From contig DGPA01000027.1 in assembly GCA_002389505.1 (NCBI GenBank), positions 1 through 64,000 on the forward strand: a DNA stretch of 64,000 bases. The letters run 5' to 3'. The notes under the pieces are model-generated. The model saw only the letters and a list, made by a program, of their open reading frames with translations. It was not told the DNA's origin and ran no database searches. The DNA is from Halieaceae bacterium UBA4452 (lineage in GTDB: Bacteria; Pseudomonadota; Gammaproteobacteria; Pseudomonadales; Halieaceae). The position numbers and the translations under genes are program-made. Of the stretch, positions 42,524-51,769 are shown piece after piece; positions within the stretch are counted from its first letter, which is position 1; each line of letters begins with the position of its first letter.

Positions 42524-43945
42524 ATGATATTTAGCTCTAACCTATTTTTATTGATTTTCTTACCGATCACTTGGTTGGTGTTTATTGCGCTCAAGCATTG
42601 GCTGCGAGCGTATCGCGCCGGTGCTGCACTATTATTGTGTTGGTTGCTGATCGCCTCCCTGTTGTTTTATGCGCAGTGGAGTACTCGCGACCTCGGGGTA
42701 TTGTTGTTTGTTGTGCTGGTCAATTGGGTTTTTGCTTATCTGGTCAGCCTGTTTGGCAGCCGATTTTGGTTACCACTCATTGTTGTGGTCAACTTGGCTG
42801 TCATAGGCTTCTTTAAATATTGGCCTTTGGCGCAAGGTGATACCTCAACACTCATCATAACTGCTGGACTACCCCTGGGAGTTTCCTTTTATATTTTTCA
42901 GGCAATTGCCTACCAAGTCGATCATTCACGAGGCGTTATCGGCTTAGACAAAGGCTTATATTTTCCACTGTTTTTGTGTTTTTTCCCTCAGTTAATCGCG
43001 GGCCCTATCGTTCATGGTCGCCAATTAATTCCTCAATTAAAGAAAATAACCTCTCGGCCAATCCCTTTCACTCTCGGACTGTCCATGTTGGCCATAGGGC
43101 TGGCTAAGAAGGTACTGGTCGCAGATACGTTGGCAGGCGGCGTTAATGCCATTTATGCTGGCACGTACGGGGAAAATAGTATTGTCACCTTAGCCGCAGG
43201 TGTGACCTACGGAACCCAGTTGTACTTTGATTTTTCTGGTTATGCAGATATGGCAGTAGGCATAGGTTTGTTATTTGGTTTAAAACTACCGCAAAATTTC
43301 AATCAACCCTACAATGCGACCAGCGTCACCCTGTTTTGGCGTCGTTGGCATATGACTCTTTCTAGATTCCTTAGAGATTATGTGTATATTCCACTGGGCG
43401 GTAACCGGAAGAGTGAGTCGCACCGCTTAGCTAATTTATTGCTGACAATGGGGTTAGGTGGAATTTGGCATGGGGCGGGCTTGCAGTTCTTGGTGTGGGG
43501 TTTTTTACACGGCTGTATTTTATCGGTTGAGCACCTGGGGCGTCGTCACTGTGGTGTCATCCAGCAGCGGTTACCAAGAGCGGTGCGTTGGTTCCTGACG
43601 TTCACTGTCGTCATGCTGCTGTGGATTCCCTTCCGAGCAAATGATCTTCACCACGCCGCTAAAATTCTTTCAGGAATACAAACGCTACCGGCGGTGGTTT
43701 GGCCGTCGATAGGCTCTGTAACTGACCTTATTAGTCGAGTTGACAGTTCAGCAAGCAGCCCAGAAACAGTACTGTTTTGTTCGCTCGTGGTCCTGGCGTT
43801 AGTGGCGACCCGACCCACTAGCTGGCGCTGGGCACTCCAAGCCAGTGATCTAAAACGAAGCTTCACAGCGACGTTACTACTGCTCCTCGTACTAAAGACT
43901 CTGGTAGATCGACCAGATGCCCCTTTCTTGTATTTTCAGTTTTAG
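42524..43945 (+). CDS. MBOAT-family O-acyltransferase, AlgI-like
   Basis: A 473-residue polytopic membrane protein of the AlgI group, which passes acetyl groups across the inner membrane to periplasmic partners that acetylate polysaccharides. It starts MIFSSNLFLLIFLP, the family N-terminus, so I reject an in-frame extension to 42467. Key motifs: FFPQLIAGPIVHG, DFSGYADMAVG, FWRRWHMTLSRFLRDY, and the catalytic His316 in GGIWHGAG. The next gene starts two bases after its stop and looks like the acceptor-side acyltransferase. No alginate genes are nearby. Confidence 0.93.
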   Translation: MIFSSNLFLLIFLPITWLVFIALKHWLRAYRAGAALLLCWLLIASLLFYAQWSTRDLGVLLFVVLVNWVFAYLVSLFGSRFWLPLIVVVNLAVIGFFKYWPLAQGDTSTLIITAGLPLGVSFYIFQAIAYQVDHSRGVIGLDKGLYFPLFLCFFPQLIAGPIVHGRQLIPQLKKITSRPIPFTLGLSMLAIGLAKKVLVADTLAGGVNAIYAGTYGENSIVTLAAGVTYGTQLYFDFSGYADMAVGIGLLFGLKLPQNFNQPYNATSVTLFWRRWHMTLSRFLRDYVYIPLGGNRKSESHRLANLLLTMGLGGIWHGAGLQFLVWGFLHGCILSVEHLGRRHCGVIQQRLPRAVRWFLTFTVVMLLWIPFRANDLHHAAKILSGIQTLPAVVWPSIGSVTDLISRVDSSASSPETVLFCSLVVLALVATRPTSWRWALQASDLKRSFTATLLLLLVLKTLVDRPDAPFLYFQF

Positions 43946-43947
43946 CG

Positions 43948-44964
43948 ATGAACGAAAAGCAAAAGGCTCGACTACTTGTCACTCTATCTGGGGTATTCCT
44001 TGGGGGTATGAGTTGGATGATTGTTTGGCTCGTTATTATCGCATTGCAATTGGAGAAAGGTCATCCTGATAACGTCTGGGTAAAGGACGCCTATTCCTTG
44101 AAAACTCGTGCTATCACATCCACTGATGCGAGCCCCAAGATCTTGATTGTTGGCGGATCGGCATCCATGTTTGGCGTTGATAGCAGTCTTTTGGCTGAGC
44201 AATTCGGTACGCCAGTGATCAATTTTGCGGTCAACGCTGGTATTGGAACTTATGCGCTACCGGCGTTGGCAGACCCCCATATCAGTAAGGGTGATGTGGT
44301 ACTCATGCCGCTGGAATACCGATTGCTATTATGGGACGGCATACCGAGCTACGTGACCTTGTCTTGGGTGCTGGAACACCCTGAATCCTTAAGACGTTGG
44401 CGGTTAAAGTCACTCTTTTCTGGCCTATGGCAACTACCTCTGAAGCGCGCATTAGCAAGCTACGACAGTAGCGATTTGACGGTAGATAGTGAATTTCCTT
44501 ACGGTGCCCATCGCCTAAATAGTCATGGCGATCAAACATTCACGCACGCCTCTGAGCGCTCTGAACAACAGCTAGCGGTGGTGGAAGCTTTAGAGCCCGA
44601 GTCTTACGCAGAAAATTTGATAAACAGTAAGATTGGTCTTCAAGAGTGGCAGTTTTGGTGGCGTCAATGGCGTGAGCGAGGTGCTTGTCTATTGGTCGTA
44701 CCCCCACCAATGCTTGCTCATATCAGTTATTTCGTGGGTGAGTCAAAACTGTTTTTTGATTCTGTACCCCACCGTGTTCGACACCGTGGAGTGGCCTATA
44801 AAGGCCAGCCTCAAATGACTTTTTTCCCGGCATCAGCCATGTTCGATACGTCTTACCATTTGACGGCCGAGGCTAGGCAACAGTATACGCAATGGATAAT
44901 CGAGGTATTGCCCTCAACTATTCAAGAGTGTCGCGTCCCAGCATTGGATGAGTCTGACATATAA
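43948..44964 (+). CDS. SGNH-like protein, predicted periplasmic O-acetyltransferase partner of the MBOAT
   Basis: A 338-residue protein with one N-terminal membrane anchor (residues 9-33) and a predicted periplasmic domain. The SGNH/GDSL-type nucleophile motif is ILIVGGSASMFG with Ser71. Asp300 and His304 in MFDTSYHLTAEAR could complete a triad, spaced as in AlgX/AlgJ/DltD-like enzymes. Position directly after the MBOAT supports polysaccharide O-acylation. The target polymer is unknown. No closer family name can be given from sequence alone. Confidence 0.75.
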   Translation: MNEKQKARLLVTLSGVFLGGMSWMIVWLVIIALQLEKGHPDNVWVKDAYSLKTRAITSTDASPKILIVGGSASMFGVDSSLLAEQFGTPVINFAVNAGIGTYALPALADPHISKGDVVLMPLEYRLLLWDGIPSYVTLSWVLEHPESLRRWRLKSLFSGLWQLPLKRALASYDSSDLTVDSEFPYGAHRLNSHGDQTFTHASERSEQQLAVVEALEPESYAENLINSKIGLQEWQFWWRQWRERGACLLVVPPPMLAHISYFVGESKLFFDSVPHRVRHRGVAYKGQPQMTFFPASAMFDTSYHLTAEARQQYTQWIIEVLPSTIQECRVPALDESDI

Positions 44965-45095
44965 AGTTGACGGACCAGAAGTCCGCTATGAAGGCTATGC
45001 CGACACCGGACGCCCCTTACTCGGTACTCGCTTACCTGCGAGAAGCTTCTTAGCTTAATCAGCCCGTTAAATAACTGACGCGTTTGAAAAAATGG

Positions 45096-45593
45096 TTATG
45101 GTTTATTGGCTTCACGCGCAAAGGAGCTGAGGGATTTGCCCGTTAAGCGATAGACGGTCCATTCAGATTGGGGTTTGGCGCCCACCGCTTCATAAAATTC
45201 AATGGCGGATTGATTCCAATTTAACACGCTCCATTCAACCCGGCCGCAGCCCTTGGCCACTGCAATGCCGGCAAGATGCTGGAGCAAGCTCTTGCCAGCA
45301 CCCAGACCCCGATGGTTAGGCGTGACATACAGATCCTCAAGATATAAGCCATGCCGACCTAACCAGGTTGAGAAATTGAAAAAAAACAGGGCAAAACCAA
45401 TAGCCGTGTCGCCCTGCCAACAGAGCACCGAAAATACAGTGGGCGCAGGGCCAAAGAGCGCCTCGCGTAAATCCGTTTCCGTGGCAACAACGGCGTTGGA
45501 ATCTCGTTCGTAGTCAGCCAAATCTTGGATGAACGCCAGTATTTGTTCGACGTCCTGTTCGCGAGCAGGAGCGATAGCAAAGGGTATCGACAC
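45096..45593 (-). CDS. GNAT-family N-acetyltransferase
   Basis: A 165-residue GNAT enzyme. The acetyl-CoA binding motif A is clear (LEDLYVTPNHRGLGAGKSLLQHL, near residues 85-107) and motif B follows (NWNQSAIEFYEAVGA). The overall pattern is closest to the diamine/thialysine acetyltransferase branch related to spermidine N1-acetyltransferase. The substrate is not certain. It stands alone between the SGNH gene and fdsD. Confidence 0.82.
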   Translation of the reverse strand: MSIPFAIAPAREQDVEQILAFIQDLADYERDSNAVVATETDLREALFGPAPTVFSVLCWQGDTAIGFALFFFNFSTWLGRHGLYLEDLYVTPNHRGLGAGKSLLQHLAGIAVAKGCGRVEWSVLNWNQSAIEFYEAVGAKPQSEWTVYRLTGKSLSSFAREANKP

Positions 45594-45744
45594 AGGATGT
45601 CCTCCGTCAAAAAATGATTAATAACAGCGTGGTCAGCCACCACAGTTTACCCGAGCAGTCGCTCACGACAAAAGCGGTAAGGCTGGCTATTGCTAACTCT
45701 TGAGCACCGTGCGATCGGCAGCCGGGGTCAGCAACGCCTGTAGG

Positions 45745-45948
45745 TTACAAAATTTTGGCGGCTTCTTTTGCCAGCGGTGTTAATACCTCGTTATCTTCTT
45801 GTGTGAGCGTGACCAGTGTCGCTCGGAGCGAGGGTGACCAGAACCGTCGTACGTGGTCGGCAATTTTTTCAGGCCCTTGGTCGCCAAGATTGAGAGCAAT
45901 GAGATTGATATTCTTTATGACGCTGTCGCGCAACGGGTCGTCGCTCAC
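45745..45948 (-). CDS. fdsD: Formate dehydrogenase delta subunit
   Basis: A 67-residue protein of the FdsD family (KNINLIALNLGD near the start, then KIADHVRRFWSPSLR). This small subunit belongs to NAD-dependent soluble formate dehydrogenase operons and is thought to aid cofactor insertion or stability. GTG start overlaps the fdhD stop (GTGA). Last gene of the fds operon. Confidence 0.9.
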   Translation of the reverse strand: MSDDPLRDSVIKNINLIALNLGDQGPEKIADHVRRFWSPSLRATLVTLTQEDNEVLTPLAKEAAKIL

Positions 45949-46760
45949 GATGATTGCCCCAGGTTATAGCAGGTATGTCGACCCGAGCGCGCAAAACCGA
46001 TCAGGCTGAGCCCTGCGCTTCGCGCATGATCAATCGCCAGACTGGTAGGGGCTGACAGGGTTACCAGCGCGCTAATGCCGGCGGTGCAGGTTTTGTCTAC
46101 GAGCTCATAGCTAGCGCGGCTAGACATGAGAATAAAACCGGCAGACGAGGGATCGGTAGCGCTGTAGGCGCCAATCAGCTTGTCCAGCGCATTGTGCCGG
46201 CCAACGTCCTCTCGGATCAGTAAGATGTCACCGTCGGCGCTACAAAAAGCCGCCGCGTGGCCGCCACCGGTTTGCTGCTGAAGCGGCTGATAATCTTGCA
46301 ACCCGCGAACAGCCCGTTGAATCGCCGTATTGGAAGGACACCAGGGCACTACTGGACTCGGCTCATCAATGGCTTGATCAAGGGACTCAACACCGCATAA
46401 ACCGCAGCCGGTTTTACCTGTCTGTGTTCGTCTTCGTTGTTTGAGTCGGTGAATACAGGCGCTGCTAACGGTCATCTCTATACTGATGCCTTGGGTGACT
46501 TCTTCAATCGCCAGATCATAGAGCTGCTCTGGGCTATCAATGATTCCCTCGCTCAAGCTAAAGCCCAGTCCAAAATCCTCTAGCGCATTGGGGGTTGCCA
46601 TCATCACTGCCGTGCTGATGCCGTTATAGACCATAGCTATCGGCATCTCGACGATAACGGTTTGCTGATCGCTCTTCGCTGAGACAGGTGAATCAGCTCG
46701 AAAGGGTGCGGCAGATACCCTTCGATGATCACGCATATCGGCAATGAGATCAGACTTCAC
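45945..46760 (-). CDS. fdhD: FdhD sulfurtransferase for formate dehydrogenase
   Basis: FdhD passes sulfur from a cysteine desulfurase to the molybdenum cofactor, giving the sulfido ligand that formate dehydrogenase needs. The 271-residue protein has the catalytic CxxC in GCGLCGVES (near 120), GGGHAAAFC and REDVGRHNALDKLIG. Its start overlaps the fdsA stop by 11 bases. A start at the internal MRDHRR is also possible. Confidence 0.94.
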   Translation of the reverse strand: MKSDLIADMRDHRRVSAAPFRADSPVSAKSDQQTVIVEMPIAMVYNGISTAVMMATPNALEDFGLGFSLSEGIIDSPEQLYDLAIEEVTQGISIEMTVSSACIHRLKQRRRTQTGKTGCGLCGVESLDQAIDEPSPVVPWCPSNTAIQRAVRGLQDYQPLQQQTGGGHAAAFCSADGDILLIREDVGRHNALDKLIGAYSATDPSSAGFILMSSRASYELVDKTCTAGISALVTLSAPTSLAIDHARSAGLSLIGFARSGRHTCYNLGQSS

Positions 46761-49614
46761 TGACGCGGGCTCGCTGGCGTTTCAGTGCCTGCTGCTGCTT
46801 GTCGAAGTCTTGAGCTTGTTGCTGCCAAAGCGAGGGCTGGCTCACTTTCTCGACTTGCACGGCGGTGACTTTGTATTCAGGACAGTTGGTCGCCCAATCG
46901 GAGTTGTCGGTGGTAATAACGTTAGCCCCACTGAAAGGGTGGTGGAAGGTTGTATACACCACACCGGGCTGGATACGACTCGTTATTCTGGCGCGCAGCA
47001 CCGTTTGGCCCGCGCGACTTTGTATGCCTAACCAGTCGCCGTCCTTCACGCCACGCAGTTGCGCATCGCTGGGATGAATATCCAGTAAATCCTCTTCATG
47101 CCATTGCTGATTTTTAGTGCGCCGGGTTTGAGCCCCTACGTTGTATTGGCTCAGGATACGACCCGTCGTCAGCAGTAACGGGAATCGGCGAGACGAGCGC
47201 TCTTCGGTGGCGACAAAGCGGGTAATCGCAAAGCGACCAAGGCCAATGGGGAAATCCTCGGTGTGCATAACGGGGGTGCCATTGGGCGAACGCTCGTTAC
47301 AGGGCCATTGGATACTTCCTTGCTGTTCCAATTTTTCATAGCTGACGCCGTGAAAGCTTGGCGTCAGGCTAGCAATCTCCGCCATAATGTCGCTGGGGTG
47401 CTCGTAGTGCATGGGGTATCCTAGCGCCTTCGACAGCGCACAAGTGACCTGCCAGTCCTCGAGGCCAGCCAATGGCGGCATGACTTTGCGCACGCGATTA
47501 ATCCGTCGCTCAGCATTGGTAAACGTGCCGTTTTTCTCTAAAAAGGTCGATCCAGGTAGCAAAACGTGGGCAAACTTTGCGGTTTCGTTGAGAAAAATAT
47601 CTTGTACGATTAAGCAGTCGAGCGCACGCAAGGCACTCTCCACGTGCTGAGTATTCGGGTCCGACTGGGCGATGTCTTCACCTTGAACATAGAGCCCTTT
47701 GAAATGTCCTGCGAGGGCGGCGTCGAACATATTGGGAATGCGTAACCCTGGCTCATTATCGAGTTCGACTCCCCAGGCCGCTTCAAAGCGACGGCGAGCA
47801 AGGTCGTCGCTGACGTGTTGGTAGCCCGGCAGTTCATGAGGGAACGAACCCATATCACAGGAGCCCTGGACATTATTTTGACCGCGCAGGGGGTTTACTC
47901 CAACACCCTCTCGACCAATATTGCCTGTTGCCATGGCAAGGTTGGCAATGCCCATGACCATTGTCGATCCTTGGCTGTGTTCGGTCACCCCAAGACCGTA
48001 ATAAATAGCCCCGTTGGGGGCTAGAGCGTATTGGCGGGCCGCTTCACGTACGGCCGTTGGATCGACGCTTGTCTGATCTACAACGTGCTCGGGAGCATGG
48101 ATTGGGTCGCTGATAAAGGCTCGCCACTGCTGATAGCTGTCGTCCGCGCAGCGTGCCGCGATAAAGTCTCTCGCTTCAAGCCCTTCCGTAACGACGACAT
48201 GGGCGAGTGCATTGATGAGGGCAACATTGGTACCCGGCTGCAAAGGCAGGTGCAAGGCGTGCGCGGTATGCGGTGTGTCGAGTAAATCAATACGTCGAGG
48301 ATCGATAACAATGAGCTGGGCACCCTGGCGTAAACGTCTTCGAAGCTGTGATCCAAAGACCGGATGGGCGTCGGTAGGATTGGCGCCAATGACAACAATA
48401 ACGTCGGCTTGCATCACCGAGTCAAAACTCTGAGTGCCCGCCGATTCACCCATTGTCGCCTTCAAACCATAGCCGGTGGGGGAGTGACAGACACGCGCAC
48501 AGGTATCGGTATTGTTATTGCCAAAGCCCGCGCGAATGAGTTTTTGAACGAGATAGGTTTCTTCGTTGGTGCACCGAGACGAGGTAATGCCGCCAACGCT
48601 ATTGCGTCCATAGCGCTGTTGAATCCCTTTGATTTTATCTGCTGCGAAGCCCAAAGCCTCCTCCCAACTTACCTCGCGCCAAGGCTGCTCAATACTGTCG
48701 CGAATCATGGGGTGGCGAATACGGTCTTTATGGGTGGCATATCCAAAGGCAAAGCGGCCCTTGACACAGGAGTGTCCTTGGTTGGCGGCGCCCTTTTTAT
48801 AGGGGGTCATTCTGACGAGCTGATCGCCCTTCATTTCGGCTTTAAAAGAGCAGCCGACACCGCAGTAGGCGCAGGTGGTCACGATACTATGATCAGGCTG
48901 CCCGGCATCGATAATCGTCTTTTCCATGAGTGTCGCAGTGGGACACGCCTGCACACAAGCACCACAGGAGACGCACTCGGATGACATAAAGTCGGCACTT
49001 GAGCCAGGCGCTATTTTGGAGTCAAAGCCGCGACCGTCCACGGTGAGCGCAAAGGTGCCTTGTACTTCACTGCAGGCTCGAACGCAGCGCGAACAAACAA
49101 TACATTTGCTGGCATCGAAACTAAAGTAGGGGTTGGACTGATCTTTGCCCTCAAGGAGATGGTTCTCGCCGTCAAAGCCGTAGCGGACTTCTCTCAACCC
49201 GACCACGCCTGCCATATCTTGTAGTTCACAGTCGCCATTGGCCGGGCAGGTGAGGCAGTCGAGGGGGTGGTCGGAAATATACAATTCCATAATGTTGCGA
49301 CGTAGTGTTGCCAGCTTCGCCGTTTGGGTGGATATCTTCATACCCTGTTCGGTGGGCGTGGTGCAGGCAGCGGGCGTGCCCCGACGTCCCTCCACCTGCA
49401 CGGCGCACAGGCGGCAAGAACCGAAAGCCTCCAAATTGTCGCTGGCACACAGTTTTGGAATGTTGATACCTGCCAGCGCTGCGGCGCGCAGTACCGACGT
49501 TCCTTCAGGTACAGCAATATCAACACCATCGATAGTAACGGTCACCAAAACATCGGAGTGTACTGCGGGCGTCCCATGATCCTTGTCGGATGAGGGCGTG
49601 TAATAAGCGATCAT
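46750..49614 (-). CDS. fdsA: NAD-dependent formate dehydrogenase, alpha (molybdenum) subunit
   Basis: FdsA oxidises formate to CO2 at a bis-MGD molybdenum centre. The 954-residue protein shows: [2Fe-2S] Cys56, 67, 70, 84; His116-Cys120-Cys123-Cys129; a double ferredoxin module (Cys171, 174, 177, 181 and 214, 217, 220, 224); a [4Fe-4S] site Cys248, 251, 255, 283; and the molybdenum ligand Cys376 in ARVCHSPTGYG, so it is the Cys, not selenocysteine, form. The C-terminal molydopterin-binding domain ends the protein. Four-base overlap with fdsB. Confidence 0.96.
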   Translation of the reverse strand: MIAYYTPSSDKDHGTPAVHSDVLVTVTIDGVDIAVPEGTSVLRAAALAGINIPKLCASDNLEAFGSCRLCAVQVEGRRGTPAACTTPTEQGMKISTQTAKLATLRRNIMELYISDHPLDCLTCPANGDCELQDMAGVVGLREVRYGFDGENHLLEGKDQSNPYFSFDASKCIVCSRCVRACSEVQGTFALTVDGRGFDSKIAPGSSADFMSSECVSCGACVQACPTATLMEKTIIDAGQPDHSIVTTCAYCGVGCSFKAEMKGDQLVRMTPYKKGAANQGHSCVKGRFAFGYATHKDRIRHPMIRDSIEQPWREVSWEEALGFAADKIKGIQQRYGRNSVGGITSSRCTNEETYLVQKLIRAGFGNNNTDTCARVCHSPTGYGLKATMGESAGTQSFDSVMQADVIVVIGANPTDAHPVFGSQLRRRLRQGAQLIVIDPRRIDLLDTPHTAHALHLPLQPGTNVALINALAHVVVTEGLEARDFIAARCADDSYQQWRAFISDPIHAPEHVVDQTSVDPTAVREAARQYALAPNGAIYYGLGVTEHSQGSTMVMGIANLAMATGNIGREGVGVNPLRGQNNVQGSCDMGSFPHELPGYQHVSDDLARRRFEAAWGVELDNEPGLRIPNMFDAALAGHFKGLYVQGEDIAQSDPNTQHVESALRALDCLIVQDIFLNETAKFAHVLLPGSTFLEKNGTFTNAERRINRVRKVMPPLAGLEDWQVTCALSKALGYPMHYEHPSDIMAEIASLTPSFHGVSYEKLEQQGSIQWPCNERSPNGTPVMHTEDFPIGLGRFAITRFVATEERSSRRFPLLLTTGRILSQYNVGAQTRRTKNQQWHEEDLLDIHPSDAQLRGVKDGDWLGIQSRAGQTVLRARITSRIQPGVVYTTFHHPFSGANVITTDNSDWATNCPEYKVTAVQVEKVSQPSLWQQQAQDFDKQQQALKRQRARVSEV

Positions 49615-51161
49615 AACGATGACTCCTTGCCGGCGCTAACCAGCTCGTGACCAAAGTGCTTCATAATGCTGCGGACAGGGACCGGGGTCAGGCCGCCCAT
49701 CGCGCAGAGCGACCCGTCTCGCATGGTGTCGCAGAGATCGCCTAGCAGCGTGAGATTATTGCTGACGTCTTGGTTATTTCTAATGCGATCGATGACTTCG
49801 ACCCCTCGGGTCGCGCCAATTCGGCATGGGGTGCACTTACCGCAGGATTCCTCTTTACAAAATTCCATAGCAAAGCGGGCTTGTTCTCCCATGTCGGCGC
49901 TATCATCGAAGACCACAATGCCGCCGTGACCAATCATGGCGTCAACCTGGGCGAAGGCTTCGTAATCCATGGGGAGATGCCATTGGGAGTAGGGTAGATA
50001 GGCCCCGAGAGGGCCGCCCACCTGCGCGGCTTTGAGTGGTCGACCACTGAAGCTGCTGTTCCCAAAATCCTCTATGAGCTCTTTCAAAGACAAGCCGAAA
50101 GCACATTCCACCAGCCCGCCTTGTTTAATATTGCCCGCCAATTGAAAGGCCAGCGTGCCCTTTGATCGTTCGTAGCCGAGGGCCGCATAGCCTGCAGCGC
50201 CGCTGTCCAAAATCCACGGTATGCTAGCCAGCGTTAGGACGTTGTTGACCACCGTAGGCTGCCCAAAAAGACCTTCGATGGCCGGTAATGGCGGCTTGGC
50301 GCGAACTAAGCCTCGTTTACCCTCTAGACTCTCCAAGAGAGAGGTTTCCTCGCCACAGATATAGGCGCCCGCGGCTAAGCGAACCTCGCAGTGAAAGGTT
50401 TTTCCGGATCCGAGCAGACTGTCACCGAGCAACCCCGCGGATTCCGCAAGTGCAATGGCTTCGTCGAGGATTAATTTGGCATTAGGATACTCTTCGCGCA
50501 GGTAGATATAGCCGTGCTCGGCGCCGACAGCCAAACCCGCAATGGCCATGCCTTCAATGACCACAAACGGATCACCTTCCATGATGATTCGATCGGCAAA
50601 GGTCCCCGAGTCACCCTCGTCGGCGTTGCAAACGATATATTTACGATCCCCCGACGCGGTCAGTACGGTTTGCCATTTAATACCTGCTGGAAATGCCGCA
50701 CCACCGCGCCCCCTCAGTCCTGACTGAGTGACGCAGTCAACGATCTCCTGGGGATCGAGCGTGAGCGCCTTACTAAGGCCGGTGAAGCCCCCATGGTGTC
50801 GATAATCATCGATTGATAATGGGTCGGTAACGCCACATCGAGCGAATGTCAGGCGTTGTTGACGCGCCAGAAAAGGGATCTGTTCCGTGGGGCCTTGGTA
50901 CAGCGGCGATTCGGTCACCGGTCTGTCGAGTACACCCTGTGCCAGTAATGGCGCCACATCGGTAACGTCAACGGGACCGTAGGCGATACGCTCGCCCTCA
51001 TAGTCGACTTCAACGAGGGGTTCTAGCCATAACATCCCACGGGTGCCATTACGTACGACGTCACAGCTATCCGACGCCTGTGCCAGAAACAAGTCCGCCA
51101 CCTCATCAGCTCCGAGGGACAGCGCGGTGGTATCCCGGGGAATAAAGAGTCGCGTGCTCAT
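49611..51161 (-). CDS. fdsB: NAD-dependent formate dehydrogenase, beta (FMN/NAD) subunit
   Basis: The diaphorase subunit, homologous to NuoF. It holds FMN and the NAD site (GRGGAAFPAG, 151-160) and a [4Fe-4S] cluster on Cys440, 443, 446 and 486. The first 100 or so residues correspond to the thioredoxin-like domain with few of its cysteines. At 516 residues it matches FdsB of soluble formate dehydrogenases. It overlaps fdsG and fdsA by four bases each. Confidence 0.96.
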   Translation of the reverse strand: MSTRLFIPRDTTALSLGADEVADLFLAQASDSCDVVRNGTRGMLWLEPLVEVDYEGERIAYGPVDVTDVAPLLAQGVLDRPVTESPLYQGPTEQIPFLARQQRLTFARCGVTDPLSIDDYRHHGGFTGLSKALTLDPQEIVDCVTQSGLRGRGGAAFPAGIKWQTVLTASGDRKYIVCNADEGDSGTFADRIIMEGDPFVVIEGMAIAGLAVGAEHGYIYLREEYPNAKLILDEAIALAESAGLLGDSLLGSGKTFHCEVRLAAGAYICGEETSLLESLEGKRGLVRAKPPLPAIEGLFGQPTVVNNVLTLASIPWILDSGAAGYAALGYERSKGTLAFQLAGNIKQGGLVECAFGLSLKELIEDFGNSSFSGRPLKAAQVGGPLGAYLPYSQWHLPMDYEAFAQVDAMIGHGGIVVFDDSADMGEQARFAMEFCKEESCGKCTPCRIGATRGVEVIDRIRNNQDVSNNLTLLGDLCDTMRDGSLCAMGGLTPVPVRSIMKHFGHELVSAGKESSL

Positions 51162-51637
51162 GAAAGTAGCCTCACCGTATCTACCGCCAGTCGTTCAAAT
51201 AAACGATCGACTTTTTCAGCGCTCATGCGCCCGTAAATGGTGTTGTTGACGCGCACCGTAGGCCCAGTGGCGCAATTGCCGAGGCAGTAAACGGGCTCGA
51301 GGGAAAATTGCCCGTCATCGGTGACATCGTGAAAATCAATGCCCAGTCGCGTTTTAATGTGCGCCTCCAGCTGACGACAGCCTTGGGCCTGGCAGGCTTC
51401 TGCACGACAGACTGAGACCGCGTGCTTGCCGGGTGGACGCTGGCGAAAATAGTGGTAAAAGCTAATGACACCATGCACATCGGCTTCGCTGACGCGCAGT
51501 GCGTCGGCAATAAGACGGTTACTGTTTGGTGGTAAATACCCAAAGCGGTCTTGGACCGCGTGCAATATGGGCAATAGTGATCCCTCGAGATGTCGATGGG
51601 CATCGATAATGTCAGAAATGGCTTCGCGCTCAGTCAT
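51158..51637 (-). CDS. fdsG: NAD-dependent formate dehydrogenase, gamma (2Fe-2S) subunit
   Basis: A 159-residue NuoE-like protein with four [2Fe-2S] cysteines at 77, 82, 118 and 122 (VCRAEAC and YCLGNC). It passes electrons to FdsB. I chose ATG 51637 (MTEREAISDI); a 51-residue upstream extension would run through the operator region and has no homology. First gene of the fdsGBA-fdhD-fdsD operon. Confidence 0.95.
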   Translation of the reverse strand: MTEREAISDIIDAHRHLEGSLLPILHAVQDRFGYLPPNSNRLIADALRVSEADVHGVISFYHYFRQRPPGKHAVSVCRAEACQAQGCRQLEAHIKTRLGIDFHDVTDDGQFSLEPVYCLGNCATGPTVRVNNTIYGRMSAEKVDRLFERLAVDTVRLLS

Positions 51638-51651
51638 TGTTTGAGCCTTAA

Positions 51652-51668
51652 ATATGAAATATAGTTCA
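51652..51668. promoter_or_regulatory. Operator candidate 1 (fdsG side)
   Basis: The 17-mer ATATGAAATATAGTTCA, within an imperfect inverted repeat ATGAA (51654-51658) and TTCAT (51665-51669). It ends 15 bp before the fdsG start. The same pattern, ATATGAAAT-N3-GTTCA, recurs at 51737-51753. The adjacent regulator is the likely binder. Confidence 0.6.
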
Positions 51669-51736
51669 TTTATCTGCTGCTTTATGGGAGCATACTGCCA
51701 TTGAAGATAGGCTATCACTGGGTAGATAGAATAAAA

Positions 51737-51753
51737 ATATGAAATTGTGTTCA
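51737..51753. promoter_or_regulatory. Operator candidate 2 (regulator side)
   Basis: The 17-mer ATATGAAATTGTGTTCA matches candidate 1 at 14 of 17 positions. It ends 17 bp before the regulator ATG. The two copies start 85 bp apart, about eight helical turns, so bound proteins could face the same side and loop or cooperate. Confidence 0.6.
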
Positions 51754-51769
51754 GGTTTGCGGGGTGGCA

